DNA from: Neckera pumila
Lineage: Eukaryota > Streptophyta > Bryopsida > Hypnales > Neckeraceae
Direction: 5' to 3'
Assembly (NCBI GenBank): GCA_963969595.1
Contig: OZ018412.1
Coordinates: 5,830,501 to 5,894,500 of the forward strand
DNA: 64,000 nt
The translations under genes and the position numbers were made by a program. Positions 25,905 to 37,929 of this stretch are shown here, piece after piece (the stretch's first letter is position 1; every line of letters begins with the position of its first letter). Under the pieces are notes generated by a model. The model did not search any database. It was not told the DNA's origin and saw only the letters and a list, made by a program, of their open reading frames with translations.

Positions 25905-26557
25905 TCTGCAGTGGCAATCAAAACCGTACCCCAGTTGTCAAAACCAATTTGCAAGCTTAACATCAACTTCGTTAAATTGGCGGAATTCCACTACGTACTT
26001 TGGCACTCCTCATGGCGTTCGCGCAGACTGAAATGAAAATGTAAACCAGTCCAAGGTTTTGGAGCTTTGTGTAGATGTATGACACTATTTCTGGGGCACT
26101 ACTTTAGCGAAATCAATTGATGATAAGTAGATTTCATTAGAAGTCTCAGGCATCGCGATTCGACAAGAGGCGAGTACGTACGTGCCCTCCCAGGCACCGA
26201 CGGTTTGAATTCACTCGTTTCCGTATTTCCATTACTGCAGGTTTTGCCGTTTTTGTGATGTTTGGACTTGGTAATGGCATTCTGGATATGGTTTTCAAAA
26301 CATAAGTTCCAAGTTAGTCATACCTTGATCTTGTGAGATAAATATTATCATCATCGATTTCGTTAAATTGGCGTGATTCCAGCGACCGAAATTGTGTCTT
26401 ACATACGTCGACGCAAAGCTCCAAAAACTAGAACTGGTCTAGGTTTCCTTTTCAGTCTGCGTGCCAAAGAAATGGAATTGCGCCAATTTAACGAATTGAT
26501 GTTTAGCTTGCAAATATATTTTGATAGCTGGGGTACGGTCTTGATTGCCATTGCAGA
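25905..26557. repeat. Inverted-repeat element downstream of bHLH (copy 1)
   Basis: The arms of about 85 bp are inverted copies. The left begins TCTGCAGTGGCAATCAAAAC and includes GTACCCCAG, GCTTAACATCAA and TCGTTAAATTGGCG; the right ends with the complementary series. It is present at 52,436-53,064 in the duplicate, so it predates the duplication. Internal copies of the TTCGTTAAATTGGCG motif also occur near 26,360. No coding potential. Confidence 0.7.
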
Positions 26558-27160
26558 TGTTTAACTTACAACCAGAATTTGGTGTTTGGTTCAAAAATTC
26601 ATGCTTTTTGTTACACCTGCTAAATGCTACCGTAGGATTTGAAGATTGCGTCGTTTTTGTCCTTCATGTAAAAATTTCAGATGTTGATTCGAAGTATGCT
26701 TAATTGTCGATGTTGTAGATTTCAATGGCATTTGAAGCGTACAACAATTTGATGATTTCGAGATTCATGTTCGGTACTTGGTTTGCAAAATGTAACTGTA
26801 GTATTTTGAAGACCACATTTTTTTTTTATCGTACATCTAAATATTCAGATGTGGATTCGATCGATGTAGGCTTGAAGATCGTGAGAGTTTGAGATTTAGA
26901 CTTCAATATTTAGTATTGCATTTGATGATAAGTTTATGCACTTCATCGCAGTGGTTGTATATCTTCTAAATCAGATGTATAGTGCCTGGGTTGGAGGTGC
27001 AAATAGAAGGGCTAGCATTAGCCGGGAGGTCCGTGGAGACTTTGCCTCATCAGATTCAGATCTTGCATTGGCCAAATGCGAGGGTGAATTTCAATTAGTT
27101 GTTTGAATATTAACATCTGTGATGTGTTTGATTAACTGTAACAGCCTTTTTCATCCACAG

Positions 27161-27202
27161 CTTCTGTGGCGTCATCGTCAGCAAGTATTACGGAATGTCT
27201 GA
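27161..27202 (+). CDS. Candidate third exon of bHLH gene (alternative 3' end)
   Basis: Exon 2 contains a possible donor at 25,779 (ACTGTCAAG then GTCAGC), and 27,160 ends a good acceptor (TTTTTCATCCACAG). Joining them in phase 0 replaces VS-stop by LLWRHRQQVLRNV and a stop, a short amphipathic helix of the kind that closes an ACT fold. The duplicate copy keeps the same frame at 53,988 (ending RQQVLWKV, stop) with a 9-nt, in-frame length difference. This is an inference; retention of the TAG in exon 2 is the simpler reading. Confidence 0.35.
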   Translation, partial: LLWRHRQQVLRNV

Positions 27203-28265
27203 CTGCAGCCTTTCAGAAGAGTAGGAGGATAACTTAAATGGTGAGTTCCAGAGTAGGCACAGTGATGCATTTCCAGATGCTTGTAGGGAATTTAAATGAG
27301 CATGAGCTAATAGTGTGTGAACTTACATTGAGATATAGCATAGCTATGCACTTCTGTTTGTTTCTGCAATTGGCAATACAATAGGTGACATTAAATAGGA
27401 CGGATGCTCACTCGCAATATTTATTTCTTTAATCTACAATATGAGACAGTGTAGCATCCCAAACGGCCCGAAGTATTGGGAAACAGAGATTGGCACACTA
27501 TTTCTCAGGGCTTCAAATGAATCAATCATCCAAAGACTGTACACTACAATGTTTGATCAATACCACCTTGCATTTTGGACTTATTTTTCTTTGTTTAAGT
27601 GCATGAGTTATTCATGTTCTGTCATAGTTTTGTGTCTATCCATTTGATGATTCAAGTGAAAAATGATTTTAAAGATCATCTATTTCATTGTGCTTTATAT
27701 GAGGTACATTTTGTGATAGATGTTCAAAATTTCTTTTCAAAAGCAAGTGTTTCTACTCCATTGTCATTCACTAGATGTAGTTACTTGTACGTGTCAAACA
27801 GTGAATAAAGGGTTGTCATGCAATAAAGTATCTTGCAATTTTGCTCTCAATGACTATGTAAATAAAATGCACAAGAATGGGATAAAAAAAATTTACAATA
27901 TGAGCAAACTTTTCTTGCAACCAAGAAGAAGGTTATGAAAGACTAGCATAAATAAAGCATCTGTGGGGAATGGATCAACTACTCAGGGTTCATAAACTTA
28001 AATAGCAAATTCCATCCTTGATATTTCCATTAGGAGGTAGACCCTATAAAGAATCAATATGTTATTTCTTTTGAGAAATTCTTGGATCTCAATATGATGA
28101 CAAGGTTAATTTGACCCCTCACTCTAGTTGAGTCGACTATGGTAGTAAGCACCTTGCTAACATGTATCTGGATTTGAATTCATGGCCATTTCATTGGTGT
28201 ACCAAGGTCAAAGCCATTGAGCCAAGGCTATATAGGGACTTTTTTCTTGCGACCATTCTAGAGAA

Positions 28266-28995
28266 GGGTCGTTGCAAGAAACACCAATACTAGAACTTTG
28301 TCACAACAGGGAGAGTTGGAGCATTCTTTCACAAAAACTTTTGAAGCACAACCTATATAAACTTGAAATTTTGACTAGAGATGTTTATTTTAAATCAAAT
28401 CATATCCCATATTTTTCAAAAAATTAAAAAGATAATGTATATTTCAAAATTTTTTTAATTAATTTCAATTTTTTAATTTTATGAGGTTTTTAGTAAAAAG
28501 GAATATTCAAAATTAATGATTCGGAGCTTAAATTTTGGTGGTCTATTTCCACATTAGGTGGGCATGTTCCTACTAAGTGGGGTCTGAAACTATATTATTA
28601 TGTCCTCCACATTTGTGCAAATAGGTCTTTCTTGCTCGTACATTTCTAAACATTGAAGATGGTTTCAAGATTAATTTTTTAGTAAAACGTCTCCCCCATG
28701 AAGTCCTCATAAATAAACAATTTGCCTTCTTTAGTAAATTATTTTTTCTAATTTTTATAAATTAAAATTTCAAAGTGTCTACTTTCTTCAAAATTTTAGC
28801 TCATTGTTTTTGTAAATAACTTTTGACCTAAATTTTTTAGGTCTGAAATTTTGGAGATATGCTATTTTTAGTATTATGCTAATTATCCTTATTTTATTTT
28901 ATTTTAAAAAATTTGTTTTCAAAAGTTCATAGTGCTCCCAGTACTAGCCAAAAACATATCAAAGTGGAACAAAAACAACCAAGGTGATTGCAAGA
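28266..28995. repeat. Relative of element R1 (R2)
   Basis: Starts GGGTCGTTGCAAGAAAC at 28,266 and shares the body of R1 (for example ACTTTTGAAGCA and AACTTGAAATTTT). The right end near 28,990 reads GATTGCAAGAAAC, the same orientation as the left, so the terminal structure is rearranged or chimeric. Non-coding. Confidence 0.5.
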
Positions 28996-28999
28996 AACA

Positions 29000-30490
29000 T
29001 TTGTCCTATTTTCTGTCTTAAATTCAATGTAGAAGTTATTTTGTGCCATAAATATTGCAAAAAAGATTGAAAGAACATGAAATTTAGAAATAAGCTATAG
29101 AAAATGTACTTGAATTTTTTCAATCCTTTCAAAACTAATTCAATAGGTGAGACTAAAATTTGAATATATGTCACATATATGGTTTGGGTGGTTTTTTGTA
29201 TTATTGAGTACCTTTTTTGAAGAGCTTATATTTCTAATAGAAATACACCTTTTCAAGGAAGGCATTTCCAAAAATATGTTCCAATTATGTTTTGCTTTGG
29301 TCTAAAGTGTACTATATTTAAGTTGAATTTATATTGAATTAAAATGTTTTTTTAGTTTTAGCTTTGATCTTCCTTCTTTGTTCTAAATTGGCAACAATGG
29401 CTACTCTCAAAATAAACTTTCCAAATGCATTTTTTCATTTTAAATATTAGAAGTGTGGAAGTTTCATTTTCTAACATAAATTGCAACTTGTGGATCAAAA
29501 TAGTATTTCAGGGTACACAAAAAGATCCAATAGTATTGGTAGGGTCCTGTAGTGCCTCTAGTCTAGCAATTAGCAAACTATTTTTATGGTGAACTATATA
29601 TTGCCATCTATCCAATGATGAACAATATATACATGTTGTCAAAACAATAGATCTGAAATCCAAGAAACCATCCAAAATTTATACTCCATTGCTTCAATAG
29701 TATTGAAGGTGAGTTCTAGTACAAAAAATACTACAACTGGCTCAAAATCAAAAACGCAACAAATAATACTCTAAGTGTTTCTTGTAATCATCTACCACTC
29801 ATTCTTGCAACCACCCAAAGTTGGTTTCCCATTCAATAAATGAGTATTTAAAAGTTACACATATTAATCAAAGAATCTAAGATAGATCCAATTCCTCAAA
29901 TTCTTCAATATTTGTGATGTACTAAAGTAGTCACTTATTTCTTGTGGAAATTTTTTTTCAATGGGTAATGCATGGATAGGCCATTAGGCCAGAAGCGGCA
30001 TTATTATTCTTGATAAATTTATATGTAGAATTTAATCAATATAATAATTAATAATAAACAAATAGTCTATAGTTTTATTCCTTATGAATAAATTTTTTTT
30101 ATATTCATAATTTTTTATAAAATATTCAAAAAATGATATATCTCAGTGTATTGAAATCCTCTCAAACAAGCAAATAGGATATATATATCTTTTTTTTTTT
30201 AAATCAGTAAGAGTTTTTTTAAAAATAATAATAATGAAAAGCAAATATGTCATTATTTTTTATTTAGGAATCATACTGCATCACATGTTGCGTTAGACAT
30301 TTGTCTAGTGTGTTAGACAACCATCTTCAAATATTCTCAAAAATAAAAAATCCTGAATTATTCTTGAAAATCTTCAAATCTTCATGAATATTATAGGAAT
30401 TTTGAATATATTGTAGGTTTATTCTTTGGCAATTCTTGTGTGATAGATAGCGGGCCTAATATTTATATCTTACTTTTGATCAACATAATG
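29000..30490. other. AT-rich intergenic DNA, nothing recognised
   Basis: No motif-bearing frame, repeat boundary or RNA gene was found. Copy 2 of the duplication lacks a recognisable counterpart of 27.4-30.88 kb. Confidence 0.4.
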
Positions 30491-30571
30491 TTGTTTGTTT
30501 GAACAACCGTGACTCATATGAAAAACACTCAATCAAGTTGAAGGCTATAAGAATAGATTCTCTATTCCAAA

Positions 30572-30706
30572 AGTCAATTTTGTTAAATTTACGGTATACC
30601 AAAACACACTTCTTGAAATACAAATCCAAACTTGTTGTAGATATTTCTACGTGTCATAATTTTGCTATTTTGGCTCCAGAATCTTGTCAATTTAACAAAA
30701 TTGACT
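30572..30706. mobile_element. Small hairpin MITE
   Basis: Perfect 18-bp inverted repeat AGTCAATTTTGTTAAATT (30,572-30,589) against 30,689-30,706. The motif resembles the TTAAAATGGC ends of U1, U2 and V. A 102-codon open frame runs straight through both arms and is therefore unlikely to be a gene. Confidence 0.55.
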
Positions 30707-31266
30707 ATCTTGTTTCAAACACTTGCAACAAAAACTATTTTAAAATTAAGGAGGAACATAAGTTTTTCAAGAGACAACTTCTCCTGTATTATTCTCCAAA
30801 TGAATGATTTAGTGGATAAAATCATGATATAGGGTCATGGCACTTTGCAATTAATTTTATAGGTCTACCTAAAAGCAAACCTGCCTTAAAAGAAGGCACC
30901 ACTTTTGTGTGACTAAATTAATGGTGAATGGGTTCTCATCATTAAATTTGATAAAAATCTCTTTTAACAATTGAAGGGAATTTTCAATAAATTGTTACAT
31001 TGGTACATAAAATGGCCAAGTGCAGTACAATTGCACCAAATATCATCAATATCATTTGCCCTATTCTAGCACCAAAACTTGTGACACAAGACTCTAAATA
31101 CTAGGATAGGGGCTCATATAGATTAGGCCGCTCATCCTATGATGAAAGTGCCAAAGCTATGGAATTCTGCCAATTTCAAGTTAAATTGGCATTAAATTCA
31201 TTATCCGTTTTAGACGTACTTCAAAGGAGGAATCGCTTGTGCATCTTTTGTTTGGCAATCAGAAAT

Positions 31267-31461
31267 ATGGGGAATTTTGTTAAAATGGCGGTATTTTGTT
31301 TGCCATTTTGATACCATGCCATTTTGACCATCTAGAACAGGCATAGATTTTAGAACGGTCGTTCTAAATCATCTAGAATAGGTATAGATTTTAGAACAAC
31401 TGTTTTGAACTGCAAAAGTGCCAAAGTTCTAGAGTGCTGCAATTTTAATGAAATTCACCAT
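31267..31461. mobile_element. Hairpin MITE U1
   Basis: ATGGGGAATTTTGTTAAAAT at the left against the inverted end ATTTTAATGAAATTCACCAT. The interior contains a near-palindrome GAACGGTCGTTC and repeats of TAGATTTTAGAAC. Related to U2 at 53,249-53,400, which lies in the other duplicated block but at a different place. Confidence 0.6.
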
Positions 31462-31880
31462 AAACCTGCCAAATTTATTTATGATGATAATTACTTAACA
31501 AAGCAAATCTCCGAAGCTCGAATAGCAAAATGAGCATTTTTAGTTAAAATGTCACATTTAACTACTTTTGGACTTTTGAAAGTCCAGAGTTAATAACAGT
31601 CTTCAAAAGAAAAAAATTGATCATCAAAAGATAGTACAAAACATCAAGAGATCTGTCCAAAACATCCAAAGATCTGTACAAATTTCGTGAGATCCCAAGA
31701 TGTTTTGTCTAGAATTCATTGAATAGTTCAAAAGTAGTTAAATGTGGCATAAAAAGCAAGCCACATCCATCTTCGTAGCTAAATTGATGATACTTGAAAA
31801 TTGAAAGCAAAGGCTTCAAATTAAACAAGGTTCCATAACAACGAAAGCAAGACTCTCAAGTCTCAAATGAAAAGCCCTTG

Positions 31881-32183
31881 CATTAGATGAGATTCGGGGG
31901 TCTTGGAGGGCTCCAAGTTCCCCTGTTGTCTGCTACGTTCCCAGACTACGGGAACGCAGCAACAGCAGCAGCTGGCTGACGTGATCAAGCGACTGCCACA
32001 TCATTTTTTGAATTGAAACAAAACAAAACAAAACAAAAACTAGCTTAAAATGATATTTTGGTAAAAAAAAAATTTTTTTTTTTTTTTGAAAAGAAAAACT
32101 TCTAACACACCCGTACCGACGTTCACTGAATTTGGGCAGAAGGGGGAACAGGCCTGAAACGACCCTCCAAATATCATCTAATG
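31881..32183. mobile_element. MITE Q2
   Basis: CATTAGATGAGATT at the left and ATATCATCTAATG at the right; the interior is related to Q1 (GTTCCCAGACTACGGGAACG stem, CCACATCATTTTTTGAA, GGCCTGAAACG). It contains an AAAAC microsatellite near 32,020-32,040. Copy 2 of the duplication lacks this region altogether. Confidence 0.65.
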
Positions 32184-32382
32184 TTTTTCGTTGCCATCCT
32201 GTACAGTCAATGATCGAAAAGATCGAATAAATTCTGGCTCTTACTTGCCAGCCTCTCGGCTGGGCTGTTGTTTCTGATGCTTTTTTTTTAATGCAATGGT
32301 TTCTTCCGTTTGTTAAAAAAAACTAGACTCTAATAAACTGAGAAACAACTTCTCACGTATATAGACAAACGAGTGAGTTATG

Positions 32383-33735
32383 CGACTTTTCATGAGCCCA
32401 TTAAATGTACTTGTGAGTCGGATATCATCGCACCGCAGTTGGGGTCCAGATCGACAGGAGAGTCGTTCCGATCTAGCTTTTGCCATCATATATGCAAGGC
32501 CAATTCGGAAACATGAAATTCGGTTTGCCAAGCTTCCGGAATTTGCTACTGCACTACGAAAGAGTGAACAAGTTTCAAATCGATGCCAAATCTGAGCACA
32601 GGTTCACGCAATGAAGTTACTGAACTTGAAACACCGAAATTGCGGTTTGCAGTCTAGATCTCGTGCGATAGGTGGTTTCGACTTCATATTTTCATCGTTG
32701 TAATTCCAAGTAGTATTATTCACCTACAAGAATGTTGTAAACCTAGTTGCCTTCAAAAACTTTGAAAACTGAAAGTTTGCAGTGCGAAATTTAGTTGCAG
32801 ATATTGTGTGAAACATATATTACTATTTCATCAAGACTGTAACTTGCTTATTGCAATCATTAAAATAAAGAATAGTTGTTTTTCAGACACGCAAAGAACG
32901 TTGAAGTTGATTATGAAGACAGCAAGTTGTTTATTGCAGTCATTCAATAAAGAATTGATTTCAAGACACATAAGAACAAGAACTGTGGATCTATCAAAGA
33001 TTATCTACAGTACATACAGACAATGTAGAATAGTTCTTTTTTCTACACAGACAGTATCAAATTCCATGCAGATGGTTTATAAGAGTAGTTGTTTTCTCAA
33101 ATGCAAGCATTCAAACACATTCAAAACGTACTTACCAACTCCAAGCTAGTAAGCTCTAAAGATTTTGTATGAAGCTATTAGTACTTTGCATCTTCCTGCA
33201 AAGTTTGATTTTCATAGTGCAATAATCACAGTATCAAGTAACAAAGATGAAAGACAAGTTTAAACTCCACAACTGTGAAGATGAACAACAACAATCTGTT
33301 AAACTTCACAATGAAAAAAAAATCACTCAACTTCACCAAAAAAATAAATAATATTGGTCAAAACACTAGCAATTCTCAAAAGAAATTCTACGGACTCATA
33401 GATCATTTTGAATACTTGTATAAGTTGAATGATACACTTACAATCCATCAATCCATGCAACAAATTCACACTCTTCAATTTTCAATTTATGATTTGTCCC
33501 AATAAAAAGTAATAAAGAGCAGCTGTTTTTCAGATGCTGCAAAACTTTAATGTCCCATGCGTACCTAACATCAGCTTTTCCAAAATCAGACCCTCTAAAG
33601 TCAAAGTGAGAGCTGCATTTATTCAGGAGAAACAACAAGAGACAATAATACGACAAAGGCTGACCCTCTCCTCAATAATTCACTGGAATGCCTATAATGA
33701 TTTTATTTTTCCATTCAAATCCTCGTGGTCCGGAC
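32383..33735 (+). repeat. Duplicated non-coding block (copy 1)
   Basis: Collinear with 56,335-57,975. Shared landmarks include GAGTCGGATATCATCGCA, GGGGTCCAGATCGACAGGAG, CAAATCGATGCCAAATCTGA and GCTGCATTTATTCAGGAG. Open frames (for example 32,808-33,149) are not preserved between the copies, so I see no protein gene here. It may be transcribed non-coding sequence. Confidence 0.7.
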
Positions 33736-33990
33736 GCGAGACGCCCCCGGGGGAGCAAAAGGCGGGTCTGCGTGGCAGTCCCTGCGACCCACGCCCGACT
33801 CCCTTCCACGGCTCCCTTCCTTCAGCGAGCCACCTGCGGGGGCAGGGCCAAAGCCCCACTGAAGCCGCTGCCCTCCCGCCTGACGCTCATATCCGACCTT
33901 CCCGCGCCACCTCCCTGTCGTCGTGCTCTTCGTCTCCTGCCTGCAGCGCTCCTCCGCGTGGCGAACACAAGGAGACATGTGCACAGTATG
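33728..33990. other. GC-rich island
   Basis: About 260 bp with GC content well over 60%, in AT-rich surroundings, starting where similarity to the duplicate copy ends. Two plus-strand frames (33,534-34,103 and 33,688-34,044) and one minus frame are open across it, all Pro/Arg/Ser-rich and without a motif. It could be an exon or an inserted fragment. Confidence 0.4.
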
Positions 33991-33999
33991 AGGTTCGCT

Positions 34000-34856
34000 C
34001 AATTATTCCTATCCTTTGTTTTCATCGTGACGTTCATTGTATGACTTCCATACTTTTGGTCGGATCATTGTGCACAAACAGCCTCAAAAATATCTGTGTC
34101 TAAAGATTTGTCAAGTACAACTCTTCACAGACTATCAAGCATCTGAAACACCGTCTGGTACGTGAACCACTTCATCTGCAGGCAGGGGAAGCAATAAAAT
34201 CATTCAGGCCCTCATGTAAAAGCATTCTTCGAAATTGCAATGATGACACCCAATATATTGATAATTGATTGATAATTTTGAAAGCGGTAAGGTCAAAAAT
34301 TGTCCCAACCGACTTTACGGTCTTTACCTCCTGGGGCTCGTATTAGTGCTGCACAAAACTCAAGCAAAGCCTCTTTGGAAGGAGTATCATGCAGATTCTT
34401 GTTCAAAGCCGAACCATCACCACCCAGCACTGAATGACTTCACTCAGTCACAGTTTTGCCAGTTTCAGATAAGGTAAGTGACCAGCTCCAACTTCATAAT
34501 GGGAGCATGCTTTAGCCCTGCAAAAAGAAGAGCTACGGGCACAAGCCACCTCATGATCGCTGTGTACATGAACGATGTCAATGTCAGTAACCAAGGGCCC
34601 ATTAGACAGTCTGACTTGATCTTTCCACATTATGAAGCTAAGTGGTCTACCTTGCTCATGGGCTTCCCTTCCAGAAAAGCAAGAAGTTTCGTCTTCCGTG
34701 GACCCGCATTTTCAAAATCTATGCTCAATTGATTCATGTCTGAAATGAAAACAGTCTCTACGAAGAGCTATCAGTAAGAAACTTCTTTTGTAAACCTCGT
34801 GTTGCTACATCCTGAGATGTAATTCTCAAACTTCATGTTCACAAAAGCATGCAGCA
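34000..34856. other. Intergenic DNA of balanced composition, nothing recognised
   Basis: Composition is less AT-rich than its surroundings. Short frames occur on both strands; none has a recognisable domain. A strong donor-like AG-GTAAGTGA is at 34,473-34,482 on the plus strand without a convincing exon. Confidence 0.3.
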
Positions 34857-34857
34857 C

Positions 34858-36012
34858 ACTGTACAGTACAGTGGGGTAGTTCAGTGGGGGTACAGTTCAT
34901 TTACAAACTGCCTATTTGAGGCATTAAGAATTTTGGTACAATAGAGTTATTTGTAAAGTCCCCCCAGTTTGGAGGGGACTTTTTCCGACAAATTTCCTCC
35001 GATAGACAACTCCGCAGGCGACCACGACCTCGCAGGCAAAGTCCGGATGAAATTTCTTTTTGGTCGATTTGGGCACGAAAGAAAGTTTGATACCCACTTT
35101 CGTATTGACTTTTTGCCCAAAACCTGCTTTTTCACAAAACTGTGGGGTTTAAACCCCGGTTTTGGATACTTTACAATTAACTTTAATGTGTAGTATAATT
35201 GTTATACTTTTTGGTAAGCATAGTTATCATTGCATCTTTATGCAATCCCAACCAAGCATATCAAATTTTTGCTTCAAAAAAGCAAGATTCTATTTTTGGT
35301 GATTTTTTAAAGTCTACTTTCATAGTTTTACATAGAATTTTATAGAAAACAATTGGTGATGAATTTTTTAAGTTCAATTGTAGATGTACGTAGGAAACAT
35401 CCATATGCACATCATTTTCTTTGTAAGCATCTCCAAAAAAACTTTATAAAGCCTTCTATAGAGATTTCAATATTGAGGTAACAATGCCCAAATGTTGTTA
35501 AATAAATAATTCTTTATTATAATTAGATTTTCTATTTTTCCCTCATATGGTAATTAATTTTGTACATTTGAACATGATGGTACAATGACTTTTACAAAAT
35601 CTAATTAAAATATAGAGACATCTATTTAACAAAGTTTGGTCCTATGATGCCTCATATTGAACCTTTACTAGAGCTTATATTTTTGTTACTTAATGGGGTG
35701 TTATTTAATATGAAAAAAGTGCATATGGATGCTCCTTACATATTTGTGCAATCAAATTAAAAAATTCATCACCAATTGTTTATAATAAAATATTATGTAA
35801 AACCATGAAATTGACTTCAAAAATTCACCAAAAATGAAATTTTTTTTATAAAGTGAAATTTGGTACGCTCGGTTCGAGTTGCGTAAAAATTGGATTTTAA
35901 TTATTCAAGACAAAAAAATCCATTTTTTCCCTATACTATGCAATAAAAGTTTAAATGTTTCAATTAGCAATTTGTAAATGGATTGTACCCCACTATACAT
36001 GACAGTACAACA
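34858..36012. mobile_element. Large foldback element X
   Basis: The outer ends are inverted: GTGGGG, GGGTACAGTTCATTTACAAA on the left against TTTGTAAATGGATTGTACCC on the right. An inner pair of arms of about 180 bp lies at 35,258-35,435 and 35,715-35,880 (ACAATTGGTGATGAATTTTT and its complement; CATATGCAC and GTGCATATG). The left arm carries an extra segment (about 34,952-35,175) bounded by GTAAAGT and ACTTTAC. Non-coding. Confidence 0.65.
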
Positions 36013-36180
36013 CAATGCTAGCTAGCCTCTTCAAAAAAAAGTTGCACTTCATCATCTACATCACCTTGTTTTGAAAGCCACTCATAGTTTGTGTCTTGAA
36101 TTGAGAAGACAACTTTTTCAATACATTTAGGATGGTAGGAGGTAAAACAAACATTGTAGGATATATAAAGTAGAATTTGT

Positions 36181-36617
36181 AGGAGCTAAACAGCTCATAG
36201 TTAAGTCATTATAGCAGAAATTGTATTTGAAGTAGAATTTCAAACCTCATTTAGGCATATTAGAATAACATTTAGAAAAAATTTGAACTAAAAGAAGTTG
36301 ATAATCAAGCTAACTTTCATCTTCAAAAATTTGTTTGAGACTTCAAGCCTCCAATCAACAAAATTATGAGAGAATGTTTGAAATTGTCAAAGAAAATATC
36401 CCTTCCAACTCCTCTTTGAAATTTGTCTATAACTTTTGATTAGACACTTGAATTCTTGAAGTCTCAAAACAAATTTCTGAGATGAAAGTTAACTTGATTT
36501 ACCAACTTCTTTTAGTTCAAAGTTTTTTGAGAAAAGTTACTCTAATATGCCTAAATGAGGTCTGAAATTCTACTCCAAATATAATTTTTTGTTTTGACAA
36601 TGAGCAGTTAAGCTCTC
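36181..36617. repeat. Long foldback (hairpin) element FB2
   Basis: Near-perfect inverted repeat of about 200-bp arms. TAGAATTTCAAACCTCATTT and GGCATATTAGAATAAC on the left pair with GTTACTCTAATATGCC and AAATGAGGTCTGAAATTCTA on the right. Same family as FB1, in opposite orientation; homology continues to about 36,060 on the left. Confidence 0.8.
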
Positions 36618-36619
36618 AT

Positions 36620-37929
36620 CTTCAAATTATCCCATACCCTTTGAGGACTCATGATGAACAATGAATTTCAAAAATGACATCTCTACCCTCCACCCCTACA
36701 AATGTCAATGATGCAATTCCTTCATTTTTCCACCAAAATTTGTTTTTGATGGAAGATGGTGAAATTACATCAATATAATACTCAATGGATTCTTTGATTT
36801 TTTAGCAAACCATCATTCTCTACAATAATTTCTTGATTTGCATGTCTGGTTCTAGAATTTAAAAAAAAAATGGAGTATACCATAAATGTACTGTAACTAT
36901 CCTAGTACTCAAGCTTCCATTAATGATATGTGGATGAATTTTGAGAATGAGGATTCCAAAGAGGGAAAGGCAACCTCTCTAAAGGCTATTGAAAATTAAG
37001 GCAGACAAGCCTTTTACCACCTTAATTTGCAATTTGAATACCTTGCAGCCAATTCCAAGAAGGGCATATATTTTTCAGAGGTGTGCGCTTGTTTCACAAA
37101 TCAAACCCAAGTGGAATTATAATTTTCCAATTAAAAATGTAATTTTTGTTTATTTTTGAATTGGATTGCCCGGAAATTACAAAGTCACCCGTAGAGTGAA
37201 GTCATAAACGTCCTATTAGCCTTTATAGGACATTCCAAGTCCCATGGAGAAAGTTAAAATCTGAATTTCACATAGTTTTTAATTTTTAATGCTTTTAAGC
37301 TTAACTAAGAAAATGTAGCACCGATAATCTACTTCTTATTCCATTTGATTGTGTTTCCCAAATTGTAAAAATTATAATTTTTGTGACACTTTCAAATTAG
37401 CATCTTGAAAGCTCAAAAATACACCATTGTTGGACATTTTCTATTGAATTTCTCTTTGTATGGTCTCAAGGAACATATTGATTACACCATGATGTTTGTC
37501 ACTATTATTTCTATTTTTTTTGAATTTTATATTATTTAAAGCATTTTTCTAATTACTATAAATTTTGCAAAGAAATTTCTTTTAAAACCATATAAATTTT
37601 AATTTAATATTTTTAATTATGAAACATTGAATTAAATTTTAAACATATATTAATACTTGTGAAAATTATCAAAATTTTGAATGTATATTTTAATATAGAA
37701 ATCTAACGAAGTTTAACCAAATCCAGACATGAAATGTCCTCTAAGGATTAACAACCCATAATCACCCTTCCATGTATCTATTAGCACTTAAGCATTGACC
37801 AATGAAAGGTTGACATGTCATCCTTTGTAGCATTGATGCTCTATTTTGTCAAAAAAGTGAATGGATTTGGTGTCGAAATTAGGGCCAAAAGTAGGGTGGC
37901 GAAAAATAGGCAGCTCGCAATTTTAGGCT
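36620..37929. other. AT-rich intergenic DNA, nothing recognised
   Basis: No coding motif, repeat boundary or RNA gene recognised. Confidence 0.4.

Noticed and set aside
30499..30807. 102-codon plus-strand ORF
   Set aside because: It runs through both arms of a perfect 18-bp inverted repeat and has only AT-driven composition.
34265..34482. 70-codon ORF ending at a near-perfect splice donor AG-GTAAGTGA
   Set aside because: No acceptor, partner exon or protein similarity supports a gene; a single donor match occurs by chance.
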